A DNA stretch of 64,000 bases, taken from Taxillus chinensis. Its lineage: Eukaryota; Streptophyta; Magnoliopsida; Santalales; Loranthaceae. Made by a program: the position numbers and the translations under genes. A model generated the notes under the pieces. It was not told the origin of the DNA. It did no database searches and worked only from the letters and a program-made list of their open reading frames with translations. Shown here piece after piece: positions 53,149 through 63,498 of the stretch; the first letter of the stretch is position 1; each line of letters begins with the position of its first letter. The stretch spans positions 6,516,550 to 6,580,549 of the forward strand of contig CM042087.1 of assembly GCA_023512835.1 (NCBI GenBank), read 5' to 3'.

Positions 53149-55983
53149 CTCGCTCCTTCGGTCCTTGAGTCCTTGCATCCTTGAGGTGTTATCTTGTTGG
53201 CTAGAGTGGTCATTGCAAATTTTTGTTAGTGACTATATGGGTGTTCCGAGTTCTCGGATGGCCAAGCAATGGCCATGTGTCGTGCTTGTGGTGTGTAGGA
53301 GACACCGAGTAATGTAAAAAGCATATGTTGTGAAACTAGTATGTGCATGTATAAAATATGCGGTGTTCTAGAACTAAACTATTAGATATGAGAGGGTTTC
53401 AAGGATTGTGCCCGGTTCATCCAATCGATAAAAGGAGGGCCATTCCATTGGTTCGTGTTTTGTGGGGAATAGGCTTTGAGGAGGGGAGAAGGTGTAAGGC
53501 TAGTATGTTTTACTCTTCATGTGTTTTGTGTTTGTTTTGCATTGTGGTTCATCTTATGTGTTAGTTGTTTTGTGTTTTGTTGCATGTGTTAAAAATGTGG
53601 TATGGTGTTGTTGTATGTATTGCATCCGTGGTAAAGGTATATAGCGGAGTTGCTACGTGTGGCTATTGTGACGTATATGTGTAGAGGAGGATGAGGTGTG
53701 GTGTATTGGCATATTAAATGTGGTGTGAGGATAAAGTAGAGTGTTATATGTGATGTTGTTTATATTATTCCTTTTAAGTGCGATGGCTGGCTAAGTTAAA
53801 TATTAAAGTGTTGATGTCTTGGGAAAAGGTTGCTTGATTCCCGAGTTGAGTCGGTTGTGACGGCTTTTGCTTGGAAGGGGTATTAGTGCTACTCCTTGGG
53901 GAGAGCTTTATGTCGGGCGGATATCACAAAGGTGTATGTTTTAGAGCGGTGGTGGTAGGCGGATGACCTACATCTGTTCTCCTTGAAAACCTTTCATGTG
54001 CGGTATCATGCGGTAGGTGAGATGGTTCACATCATCAAGGTGTTGGTATGTTTGGGAGCTACGTGAAAGTCTCGAATCAGGAGTTTGCATGTCTTATGTC
54101 CTGTGCCTACCCGGAGGAATTGCGGTGACCACATTAAGCTGCGGCTAGAGCCTGAGTATTTCTTGGTCGAGGAGAAGTCACACTTTATTACGTATGGTGT
54201 CTGCCGACTCGGTAAGGCATTATCTCTTGGGCTGTAATGTAAGCCTCGGTTAGTGTGAAGGCTGTGTGGGACCTTGCTGGATTCCTATTCGATCGTGATC
54301 AAGGATGCTAGTATGAAGTGTTCTAGAGGCGTTATTTATGTGGCGTTCCGGTTCATGGAATTCTTTAGTAGATTCTCAAAGTCGGTGGCTGGTGATAGCC
54401 CGATGGTGGATTTTGGTCTTGTTGTGGTTGTGTATGGTACTGAATTTGTTATTTTGAGTTAATCCATGGACTCCGTTGGGCGTCATATTGACTGTGACTG
54501 AATGGTTGAGGGCCAACTCCATCCTAGTATAGTTGTGTCCTAGATTGTAAGTCATTTTGCGTCACCATTGGCGTTGGTTGGGTTCCAATGTTCCTTGATT
54601 GAGGATGTGTTCCTCGGAGCCCCACGCATGTTTCCTAATCAAGTGAGGTAGTTTTAGCGGTGATGATGGTGCTTTTGTGGTGATCTCCCTGTGTGGGACT
54701 GTGATTATGGTTTGCGTAATGCTCTTATCCTATTTGTTTGTGTTTCATTGTGACCTCATTGTGCTTCTTGTAAGGGCGAGGTCTACATATGGGGAGTGAC
54801 GCGTTGTAAGTTGTTGGTGTCGGTTGACATCAAATCTGAGTGGTGGGTTATTGTTGGGTATCTTCAATTGTCGGGTGTTGGTCCTATTATAACGTGAGTA
54901 GGCGTCTAAAGCAAAGTACCCTGCTATGTCGATGCGGTGACTTGTCGTTCAATCATATGAATTCTAGCGAATGCATGCTTCCCGCGTAGGCTGATGGTGC
55001 GGGCCTTGTTTGGTTGTCGGGGTCTTAGTGAATCTATTGGAGGTTTCTCGACCTCACTGTTGTCAAACTTGCTCACATGAGTTGTTGTTAGTGCGCTAAT
55101 TGGCCAAGCTCTAGTTCTTGATATGCTCATGAGTGTTACGTTTGTGTTGGATAAAAGGAGGTACTCATTTGGAAATTACAAACCATGTTTGTAATAATTA
55201 ATATAGTATGTGTTGCTTTGATCTCATTGTGGTGTTTGTTGTTTGGCTTCTCTTTTCGAGGACGAAAAGTCCAATGGTGGGAAGGTTGTGAGGAAACTCC
55301 CAACTCCTAACGGATGAGTTTGTATGGTGTTGGTGAATGGACGGTGGAACGTTAAAACGTATTGGGGATGGAAGTATGTCTTACACCATCGTGACATGTG
55401 AATACTCTTGAACTATGTGTTAGGTGAGGAGGACATGGGTTGTTTGTGAGATTAGAATATGTGTTTCCCTATCGTGTTGTGTTATATTGGGTTTGTGGGC
55501 ACGTGCCTTCACGTGTGTGGTTGTGTGATATCCTCAATCGCGGGTATGTGAATGGTTGTGAGCGATGTGCATTCGCATGTGGGTTATAGAAGGTGTGTTG
55601 TCTTCTCGAGGATGACATGTCTTGCGGAGGAGACATGGGAACGTTAGTCCATAATGCGTGAGCGGCACCCGGAGTTGTTTGACGATGAACAAGCTTGAGG
55701 GTGGGAGGTGGCTTTTGGCCAAGCAATAGTGATGCGGTTTTATGTGTGTATTGTCCTTTTTAGACATTAACTGGTATTTGAGGTGTGTATTTGAGGCGGA
55801 TTTGTGTTATATGCATTGTGGTGGTGCTCTATTGCATTTGTGGACGTATGTCTTGTTGTGTGTTGTGTGCGGTATATGATCCATTTGTGTTGTGGCTTTC
55901 GGTTTTGTATAATGGGTTGCATGTGTTTGTTATTCCTTGTGGTTCTAGTGGCATGTTGTCTCTTTTCGAGGACAAAAAGTCTT
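53149..55983 (+). pseudogene. Element 6 pol remnants, strongly decayed
   Basis: Only islands are readable: a chromodomain-like RRAIPLVRVLWGIGFEEG at 53430-53490; a possible RT start (ISATPWGELYVG) near 53880; and a second chromodomain end, EETWER with HPELFDDEQA, at 55630-55697. A CTTTTCGAGGACGAAAAG hairpin occurs at 55251 as well as the one next to the polypurine tract (55964). Two pol ends and two hairpins imply that two chromovirus 3' regions are fused here by nesting or deletion. Confidence 0.55.
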
Positions 55984-55996
55984 AAAGGGGAAAGGA
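55984..55996 (+). other. Polypurine tract of element 6
   Basis: AAAGGGGAAAGGA directly before TGTAATGACCCGTG. Confidence 0.85.
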
Positions 55997-57684
55997 TGTA
56001 ATGACCCGTGTTTTGGAATGTGAAGAGTTAATCACCGTTATGCCTTTTGAGTGGCAATTATCAGGTTTTTGGGAGTTTTCTTTCCACACACATTGGCTAG
56101 ATCACTTTGAATATAAATAAGCAAGCATGAAGCAAAAGATGAGCTCAAAAGGGAACATATTGAGGTTGCACCTGACAATGGCTTTGTCACGTGCGGTGGT
56201 GTTTTTTGCATGGGAGCCTTCCAGGACTAAGTTGTAAAGCTTGTGGCAAAATCTTAGGCCATTTGGAACTTGCACGTGACAATGGCCTTTGTCACGTGCA
56301 ACCATATTTTTGCACCATCACCTTGGTTTTATTATTCTAATAATCTTTTCCCAAAGCGACATGTTTGAATTATGGGTATTTTGTCATGTGTGGACGCAGG
56401 AAGGTTGTAGCATGTTTTAATCAAAACTACGTCGTTTTGATGATGGGGTTCACTTAATCAAAACTACGTCATTTTGATGTTGTGGTCTTTATATAAAGAG
56501 GTGGAGACCACTTGTGTTGGGGTTTTAGGGTTCATCCGCCGCTGCCGTTGCAGAGAGAGGGAGGGAGATTGGGAGAAAGAGCTCCCGATCGTGGCTGCCG
56601 TGGTGGTTCCCGTTGTTGGACGGCGTTTGGCGTGGAAGCAAGAGCGTGAAGGATCCTTCTTAGGTAGGGGTTCTGTCTCTTCTAGTACCTATTCCGGGGT
56701 TAAGCCCTGTGGTGAATGATTTGTAGAGTATCGTCGTTGTTTTTAAAATATATATTTGTAAATCCATATAGGTGCGATCTCCTATATGGATGTTGGCCTT
56801 CAATGGCATGTTTCGTTTGATTCGACGTTGAGTCCGGGGGTATGGGAACTCTCGGGGTTCGTTGCGGGGTTATGGGCCTTAGAGACCATTGGGATGTCCG
56901 TGGTTCGTTAGGCTTGATTCCGTTGTAGGATCACATGGGAAAACTTGGGGTTTCCGGGGGGGGGGATATACTTGATATAATGATTGTTGATCCGGATGCA
57001 TGCTATGTATTTGATTGTATGCCTGTGTGGCCGAGATGCATGCTATGTGTTTGATTGTATGCCTGTGTGGCCGAGACTTATGCTATGTGTTTGATTGTAT
57101 GCCTGAGTGGCCGAGATATATGCTATGTATTTGATTGTATGCCTATGTGGCCGGAGCCTTCGAGGCTGGTTATGGGGCCTGGTGGCTATGGAAGCCCGTG
57201 CCTAGTTATGGAGCCCGATGGCCGTGGAAGCCCATGGATGGTTATGGAGCCCCGTGGTTGTGGAAGCCCATGGCTGGTTATGGAGCCCGGTGGTTGTGGA
57301 AGCCCGTGGCTGGTTATGGAGCACGGTGGTGTGGAAGCATGTGGCTGGTTATGGAGCCCAGTGGGCTGTGTAAGCGCGTGGATGGTTATGGAGCCTGTGT
57401 GGCTGTGGCAATGGTTGTACATGTTGATGTGGTTTGTTTGTGTATAAATGTTGATTATGGCCTGTCTGTATAGTATCGCCACGACATCGCACTCGTGCAC
57501 ATCAACATGTAGATGTTAGGAGCATGGGATGGGTTAGGGAGACATGATCCCTACCGAGCCGTGGTTGCTTAACCCTCCCGTTGTGTTTTGTTTAATTTTC
57601 AGGAACCTACAGGCGTTAGGTAGGAACACCAAGTTGGAAGACAGTTATGCTTTATTGCTTTGTTTAATATTATTTTGTGGTTAT
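55997..57684 (+). repeat. 3' LTR of element 6, left piece
   Basis: Aligns with 46208-49275 without the 1.5-kb insertion. CACGTG pairs near 56180 (one arm mutated) and 56275; TATA box 56490-56497; stem-loop arms 56762-56772 and 56781-56791; GTTTGATTGTATGCCTGTG units 57005-57150; expanded 36-base minisatellite 57150-57410. It is cut at TTAT by the Ogre-family solo LTR. Confidence 0.92.
57150..57410 (+). repeat. Expanded minisatellite in 3' LTR of element 6
   Basis: About seven to eight units of roughly 36 bases (GGTTATGGAGCCCGGTGG / GTGGAAGCCCGTGG). The matching place in the 5' LTR (48935-49005) has about two units, so the array changed length after insertion or between template LTRs. Confidence 0.9.
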
Positions 57685-60342
57685 TGTCATCACCGGTTTT
57701 CGTCCGGGCCCGTTTGGGGTGAGCCCAAACTAAACCAATGATGAGAATTTTAAAGTCGCCACCAACCGTTTTTTGGGGGTGCGGTTGGTCACCTAAAAAT
57801 GTGTCTGGTCTACATTACCGGATAAGGGTTCGGGGGTTGGTTACGTGTAGGGAAGGATTAGCACCTCTACGGCGCCCTTTCGGTACCTATAGGAGGAGGA
57901 GGTTTTCTATTTTATTTGCATTGCCGTGACAGGGTTAAGTTTCCTAAAAAGTCTATATTTTTTATTCAGCTAAGTTATTTATTAAAGTTGTGGTTAAAAT
58001 GAATTTACATTAAATTTCTAAAGGGAATCCTAAAGTTTTGGTTTTGTTTTTTTTTTTCACCTTTTTTTTTTGTTTTTTTTTGTTTAAAACATTTTTTTTA
58101 TTGGAAAACATTTTTTTTGTTGTTTTTGTTTTTTTTTGTTTTTGAAGAATTGAACGTAAAGTTAAATCTTAAAAACTCATATTTGTCCCTTTTTTTTTGG
58201 TTTTTTGACCATGACTATGACTAAAACAACATAAATGTGAAGCATGTGATCCACAAACAAAATGAAACCACTCTCTTTTTTCTTTTCCCTTTTTTTCCCT
58301 TCTTTTTTCTTGACTCTCATTTTTTTTTCTTTGTTTGTTTGTTTTTTTTTTACTATTGGCTATTACATATTACAACTTGAATAAAATGGAGAAAAGAACA
58401 ACGAAATAAGGAAAACAAGAAACGAAACAACTAAACAAAATTAACAAAGAAAGAAAAAATAAAATCACAACACAACCGCTGAGAAATATATTAAGTTAAC
58501 AAAACTAATGATAATAATGAAACCGACTTTGGCTTTGGTATGGGACTCCGGTAGTGGCAATGTTAGCGGGAAGGCGTGACTCCTTTCTTGGTGTTTTTGA
58601 AGAGAGGTGGTCAGGCGAAATTGGCGACAAACCTGGGCGTTTTTCGGGATTGGGCTCTTCTTCCCCTCTTTTTTGGATCAGGGAGCTGGGTATGAAGAAA
58701 AAATGGCAGTAGGTTTTTTTTGTTAGAGATAAGGTGTCTTTCTGTTCTCTCTCTCTCGGACGTTTTTTGCAGGGGAAGAAACTGGGGTGTTTTTTTTTAT
58801 GCGAAGACTTTGGGGAAAATGAAGAGCTTAGTATAACCAGCACTTGGGCAAGAGGGTTCCTCGTCGGATGAGGGGGTCTCTCTTTTCTCTTTCTCTTTCT
58901 CTCTTTTTTTTGGTCGAACTCCCCTCTTTTTGTTGGGCAAACTCTCTTCTTTTTCTTTTCCTCCTTTTTTTCTTTGGACAAATCCTCTTCCTTTTCTGCC
59001 TTTCTTTCTTGTTTCTCGCTCAATTCTCTTGCGCAGGGACGGACTCAGCGTCATCCTCCTCTTTTTCGCGTGGACGGGAGCCTGGATTTAAAAGGCTGGC
59101 AGAATTTTTTGGATGGATTGTCATTAATTGCTGCATTTAATGCTCTATTATGAAGGCCAGCATTTTTTAATTGCAGATTTTGTGCTTTGTCCTGGTGGTT
59201 GGACAGCCTGTGCGTAAAATGGGGCAGCTCGTGATTGCCGTTTCGTTCTTTTGTGAGCACATGCATCTGACAGGCGTTGAAAGGCATCTTTGACAATTGC
59301 CAGCAAATAAAAACACATCCCGTGAGCAGCCAGCAAGAAAAGCCAGCGAGAGGAGCCAAACAGCGAAAGTCAGACGTTAAGGGTCAGAATGTCGGCAGGG
59401 TCGAAGTGTCGGCAGGTCGAAGTGTCGGCAGGGTCGAAGCTGCGATGGGTCGAAATTTCGGTGGGGCGAAAGTCAACGGTCAACGGGTCGAAGTGTCGGC
59501 AGGTCGAAGGTCAACGGTCAACGGGTCGAAGGGTCGAAGGTCGGAGGTTGATAGGCTTCGAGGGTCCGTGGGTCGTAGGTCAAGGTTCGAAGGTTCGCAG
59601 GTCCGTGGGTCGTAGGTCAAGGTTCGAAGGTTCGCAGATCAGGGTCGAAGGGTCGAAGGGTCGGAGGTTGGAGTGTCGATAGCGGGGCTTTGAGGCTTCG
59701 AGAGTTAGGGGGTTGAAGGGCCGAAGGGCGAGTCGAAGGTCGGAGTGTCGGCGGCGGGGCTTCGAGGCTTCGACTCTTCGAGGCTTCGAGGCTTCGATGC
59801 TTCGAGGCTTCGAGGCTTCGAGGCTTCGGGGCTTCGATGCTTCCGGGCTTCGAGGCTTCAAGGCTTCGAAGGTCAATGGGTCGAAGTGTCGGCAGGTCAA
59901 CGGTCAATGGTCAACCACGAAGTTTTTTTTTTTAACTTTTAATTACCTTCTTACCCTTCACATAAAATGCAAAAATGGACAACTTTCCGGGGATTATTTG
60001 GGAAGATCCGTATTCGCCTAAATTGACGCTTTGAAGAATTTTGCATGGTCACCTTTTCGGGCGATTTGACCAGGGGCATTGACCGTCTTTTGGCAAGTTT
60101 GACTTTTTCAAACGAAAGTTTTTAAATCGGAATTGAGCTCGGTCAAGTACGTTAGTCTCCAAATTTCATCCTCTATCACCTGGCGTTGATCTTGGGGCAT
60201 TTTAGGGGCTGGCAATAGAGGTTATCAATTTTGGGCTTCCTGGTTAGTGTCAATGCATCCAACAAGGTATATGGTATGGGCAAAAAGGCATATATATCAA
60301 ATGGGGTTATTATGTCCAACCCGGACAAAATGGGGTCCAACA
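57685..60342 (-). repeat. Solo LTR of the Ogre/Tat-like family in element 6 LTR
   Basis: Minus orientation: TGTTGGACCCC (60342) to GGTGATGACA (57685). The element 6 LTR is continuous across it (GTGGTTAT / GATTATTTTTGTGGG against GTGGTTATTTTTGTGGG at 49269), giving a target duplication GTTAT/ATTAT with one change. It contains the CGAAG minisatellite (59385-59915) and T- and purine-rich low-complexity sequence (58040-59000). It contains no gene. Confidence 0.92.
59385..59915 (-). repeat. Large GTCGAAG / GAGGCTTC minisatellite
   Basis: The longest of the three family arrays. GGTCGAAGTGTCGGCA and GGTCAACGGTCAACGG units occur at 59385-59560, CGTGGGTCGTAGGTCAAGGTTCGAAGGTTCG units near 59565-59640, and a nine-base TTCGAGGC array at 59755-59870. 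Confidence 0.88.
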
Positions 60343-60451
60343 GATTATTTTTGTGGGACCTTTGTAACCCTAGTGGGGAGATATTGTAAGGGGAAATTTA
60401 ATTGTAATAAAGGGATGTTTGATTTGTAAGCACCTATTATCCTGGTTTGTG
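60343..60451 (+). repeat. 3' LTR of element 6, right piece, truncated
   Basis: Matches 49271-49378 up to TATTATCCTGGTTTGT and then loses similarity. About 170 bases of the LTR end, including GGGCGTGACA, are absent. Confidence 0.85.
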
Positions 60452-61217
60452 ATAGATATTGTAGTCCGTTGAGTAAAATGTGAGTTTGGGAGCATCCGGG
60501 GATCGTTGGGTTGATTCCAAACAAAGAACATGCAAAAATGATGATGAACAGTACCCTGGGCAAACTATTGGGTTGAAAGGACGAAGACCCAAAGATTTGG
60601 GTCAAAGGGTCATAGATTTTTGGTCATAGGGTCATAGATCCGTAGTCGTAGGATCGAAGATCCGTAGACTCGTAGTCGTAGGGTCGAAGATCCGTAGACT
60701 CATAGTCGTAGGGTCGAAGATCCGTAGTCAAAGGTCGAAGGTCGAAGGTCACGGCTTCGAGTCTTTGAGGCCGAAATTCCGCAGCTATGAGTCACGGTTC
60801 CGCAGCCTACGAGTCGTAGTCCTGGAGCTACAAGTGACGCAGCTCTACGACTTTGAGCCGCATAACCGCACTAGACTGGACCATTTACATTGTAAACCAT
60901 TATGTCTCTTTACATTTAAGTATTATACTTAAGTTACAATGTAAATAACGAAATACCCCCCCCCCCCTCCAATTTGGATTCAAAGAAAAATACTAGAAAA
61001 TTAAATTCACACTCCTTCAAAATGTAAAAATTGGGATTTAGTGTAGAATCTCGAAAAAATTCAGTTTTTTCGTAGAAGTGAATTTTTGGAAAATAGGGTT
61101 AAACATTTCAGAAAAATCCCTAAAAATCAGATTAATTTAGTTATGATATAGAGACCCAATGCCAGGACTTTTTATTTCAAGAAAACAACTTTTATAGGTA
61201 TCTCCTTCCTTGGTCAA
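60452..61217. other. Unassigned spacer with GTCGAAG repeats and an AT palindrome
   Basis: No gene. A block near 60535-60620 (GATGAACAGTACC, GAAGACCCAAAGATTTGGGTC) is similar to 51440-51510 of the solo LTR. A 28-base unit with GGGTCGAAGATCCGTAGACT repeats about three times at 60640-60735. Nested inverted repeats lie at 60884-60946. A C run lies at 60957-60967. Confidence 0.6.
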
Positions 61218-62387
61218 TGTCACGCCCCGAATTTCCAACCCGAGGAGACCAGGAATGTGACCCTCCCTTTACCCGAGTTTGGATAAAGGGGGTAGAATAC
61301 AACATGGCCACACAGGACACCATACACTTCACATTTTATATTTAGAGAGACAAAATCATATATTTATTAAACTCAAACTTTACAAATGTGTCCAAAACAT
61401 GCTTTTATTACATCACACGCCTCATTACAACATCTCCCCGCTGGGGTTACATCAATTTCCATAAATTAACATAAACGAAAAGAAATGGTAAAGCAAATAC
61501 GGTCTTCCACCTCGGGATTCCACCTAACGCCTGTAGGTTCCTGAAAGAAAACACATCACAAGTAGGAGGGGTGAGCAACCACAGCTCGGTAGGGATCAAG
61601 TCTCCCCCAACCCATCCCATGCACCTATCATCTACATGAGAGCGTGTACCAGGTGCGATGATGTGGCAAAAACAAATAGCATGGAAACACACCACACAAA
61701 CGGGCACAACCTTAGCCCCACCTACACAGGCTCCACGGCCCCATAGGCTAACACTTTAACCACCCCAAGCAAGTGATTTAACCGCCTCTTCAGGCCAATG
61801 ATTTAACCGCAAGTGATTTAATCGCCTCTTCAGGCCAATGATTTAACCGCCTCTCAGGCAAATAGTTCTCACAGCCTTCACAGGCTAACATAAACAGTCC
61901 CGGGCTTCCACAGCTACCAGGTGTACAAGCAAACACGCAGCACACATGGCCATACAGGCATAATATCAAACACTTAACATGCGTAGTCACACAGGCATAA
62001 CTTCAAACACTTAGCATGCGTACATTCATAAACTCACAAATCCAGCCACACCAGCATATTATCAAACATGTACTAGGTATATTCACACAGGCATTTTATC
62101 GAACATTTAACATGCACTAACCACCCAACGTCGAATCACACCAAGACGCCATTGAAGGCCAACATTCATATAGGAGATCACACTTATATGAATTTGCATA
62201 TAAATATTATAGCAACAACAATAGAAACTCTGCAAATCTCCTACACAGGGCCTAACCCCGGGACAGACCAGGAAAGATAGAACCCCTACCTTAACAGATT
62301 CCTTCATGCCTTAGCCTCCACGCCAAACGCCGTCCATTCACGGAAACACCACCGCAAAGAACTACGACTAGAAGCTCTTCTTCCTTC

Positions 62388-62438
<51 letters not shown>

Positions 62439-62972
62439 CGATAGCTGCAGCGGTTGAAGAAGAGAACCCTAAACCTAAAACAAGGAGCCTTCACCTCTTT
62501 ATATAGACACCTCCACACCCCAAAACGACGTCATTTTGATTAAATGAATCCCAGAATCAAAACGACGTAGTTTTGATGACGGACTACAACCTTTTTGCAA
62601 CCACACAGGACAAAACACTCATAATTTCACCAAGGTCCTTTAGCAAAAGAGTATCGGAACAACAAAACAAGGGTAATGGAGGCCGCACGTGAGAAAGGCC
62701 CTTGTCACGGGCACCTCCAAATGCTCTAGAATTTTGCCACAAGCCTTAAAACAACATCAGGAAGGCTAACATGCAAAAATATCACTGCACGTGAAAAGCA
62801 TTCTCACGGGCACTCCCTATTGGGCTCAAACTTTGCCTCTTGCTTGCTTATTAACATACAAGATGATTTAGCCAAAGTGTGTGGAAATAAAACTCCCTAA
62901 AACCCAACAATTTCCACCCAAAAAGGCAAAACTCGGACTAACTCCTCACATCCCAAAATACGGGTCATTACA
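61218..62972 (-). repeat. 3' LTR of element 7
   Basis: TGTCACGCCCCG to GGGTCATTACA, 1755 bases. TTTAACCGCCTC tandem units 61770-61860; stem-loop arms 62164-62174 and 62183-62193; CT microsatellite of 46 bases (62391-62436); minus-strand TATA box 62499-62505; palindromes near 62521 and 62553. Confidence 0.94.
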
Positions 62973-63008
62973 TCCTCTCCCCCTTGAGACTTTTCGTCCT
63001 CGAAAAGA
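62973..63008 (-). other. Polypurine tract and hairpin of element 7
   Basis: Minus strand CTCAAGGGGGAGAGGA against the LTR, with the CTTTTCG-AGGA-CGAAAAG hairpin upstream. A partial second hairpin (TTGTTCGAGGACAAACA) lies at 63267-63283 near the pol stop. The bases 63009-63244 are untranslated. Confidence 0.9.
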
Positions 63009-63244
63009 AACAACATGCAAGGAAAACAAACACAAGAAACCACAACACCCAAATGGGTCATACACCACACATTGCACATAATAGCACATAACACGGTGCC
63101 ACCACAATCCATAACTACATGCATCACAATCCATCGAAACACATCCACATGTCACAAATACCCATCTCAAGAACATTTCATTAACACATTCAATATAAAT
63201 AAAAGTCAAAAGTCGAAAGGAAATACAAATACACCAGCCAACAG

Positions 63245-63498
63245 CCACCCCTCCACCCTTAAGAGTGTTTGTCCTCGAACAACTCTGGGTGTTGCTCATG
63301 CATCAAAGACTCTCATTCCCAAGTCTCCTCCTCAATGCCACGGTGCTGCCACAGTACGCAAACCAAAGGAATAGCACAACCCCGCAGAAGTTTCTCCCGT
63401 CGATCTAGTATACGGATAGGGGCCTCAACAACGGACATATCATCCCCAATGTCCAAAGTCCCCCAATCTATCACATGAGTGGGGTCGGGATGATACTT
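63245..63498 (-). pseudogene. Element 7 chromodomain end of pol
   Basis: Minus-strand coding closely matches the ends of elements 1 and 3: KYHPDPTHVIDWGTLDI, APIRILDRREKLLRG, AIPLVCVLWQHRGIEEETWE and MHEQHPELFEDKH-like coding. The N-terminal side is replaced by element 8. Confidence 0.87.

Larger units (their letters stand above)
46208..60451 (+). mobile_element. Element 6: decayed chromovirus with three insertions
   Basis: 5' LTR 46208-49548 (contains the insertion 46246-47761), degenerate primer site, remnants of gag and pol (49560-55983, containing the solo LTR 51404-53148), polypurine tract, and 3' LTR 55997-60451 (contains the Ogre-family solo LTR 57685-60342 and lacks its last part). 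The LTR begins TGTAATGACCC. It sits in the 3' LTR of element 4. The 3' terminus and the second target duplication are missing, so a deletion has removed the right edge. Confidence 0.85.
61218..63498 (-). mobile_element. Element 7: 3' end of a chromovirus, cut by element 8
   Basis: Minus strand. 3' LTR 61218-62972, polypurine tract, 3' untranslated sequence and the chromodomain end of pol (63245-63498), where element 8 interrupts it after TACTT (63494-63498). The LTR start TGTAATGACCC places it with element 6 and the solo LTRs at 20962 and 51404. The rest is outside the window. Confidence 0.9.

Noticed and set aside
53600..55200. Possible host gene in the low-similarity stretch
   Set aside because: No intron-exon structure or conserved domain. 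Scattered pol-like remnants and retroelement ends on both sides make decayed element sequence the simpler reading.
57055..57473. Open frames with repeated VMEPGGYGSPW-type peptides, like a glycine/proline-rich structural protein
   Set aside because: They translate the 36-base minisatellite of an LTR leader. Open frames occur in more than one phase and there is no start context or conservation.
58505..59054. Lys/Glu/Arg-rich open frames on the minus strand, like a nuclear basic protein
   Set aside because: They arise from a purine-rich low-complexity tract of an Ogre-type LTR. The matching tract at 10500-10860 gives a different peptide.
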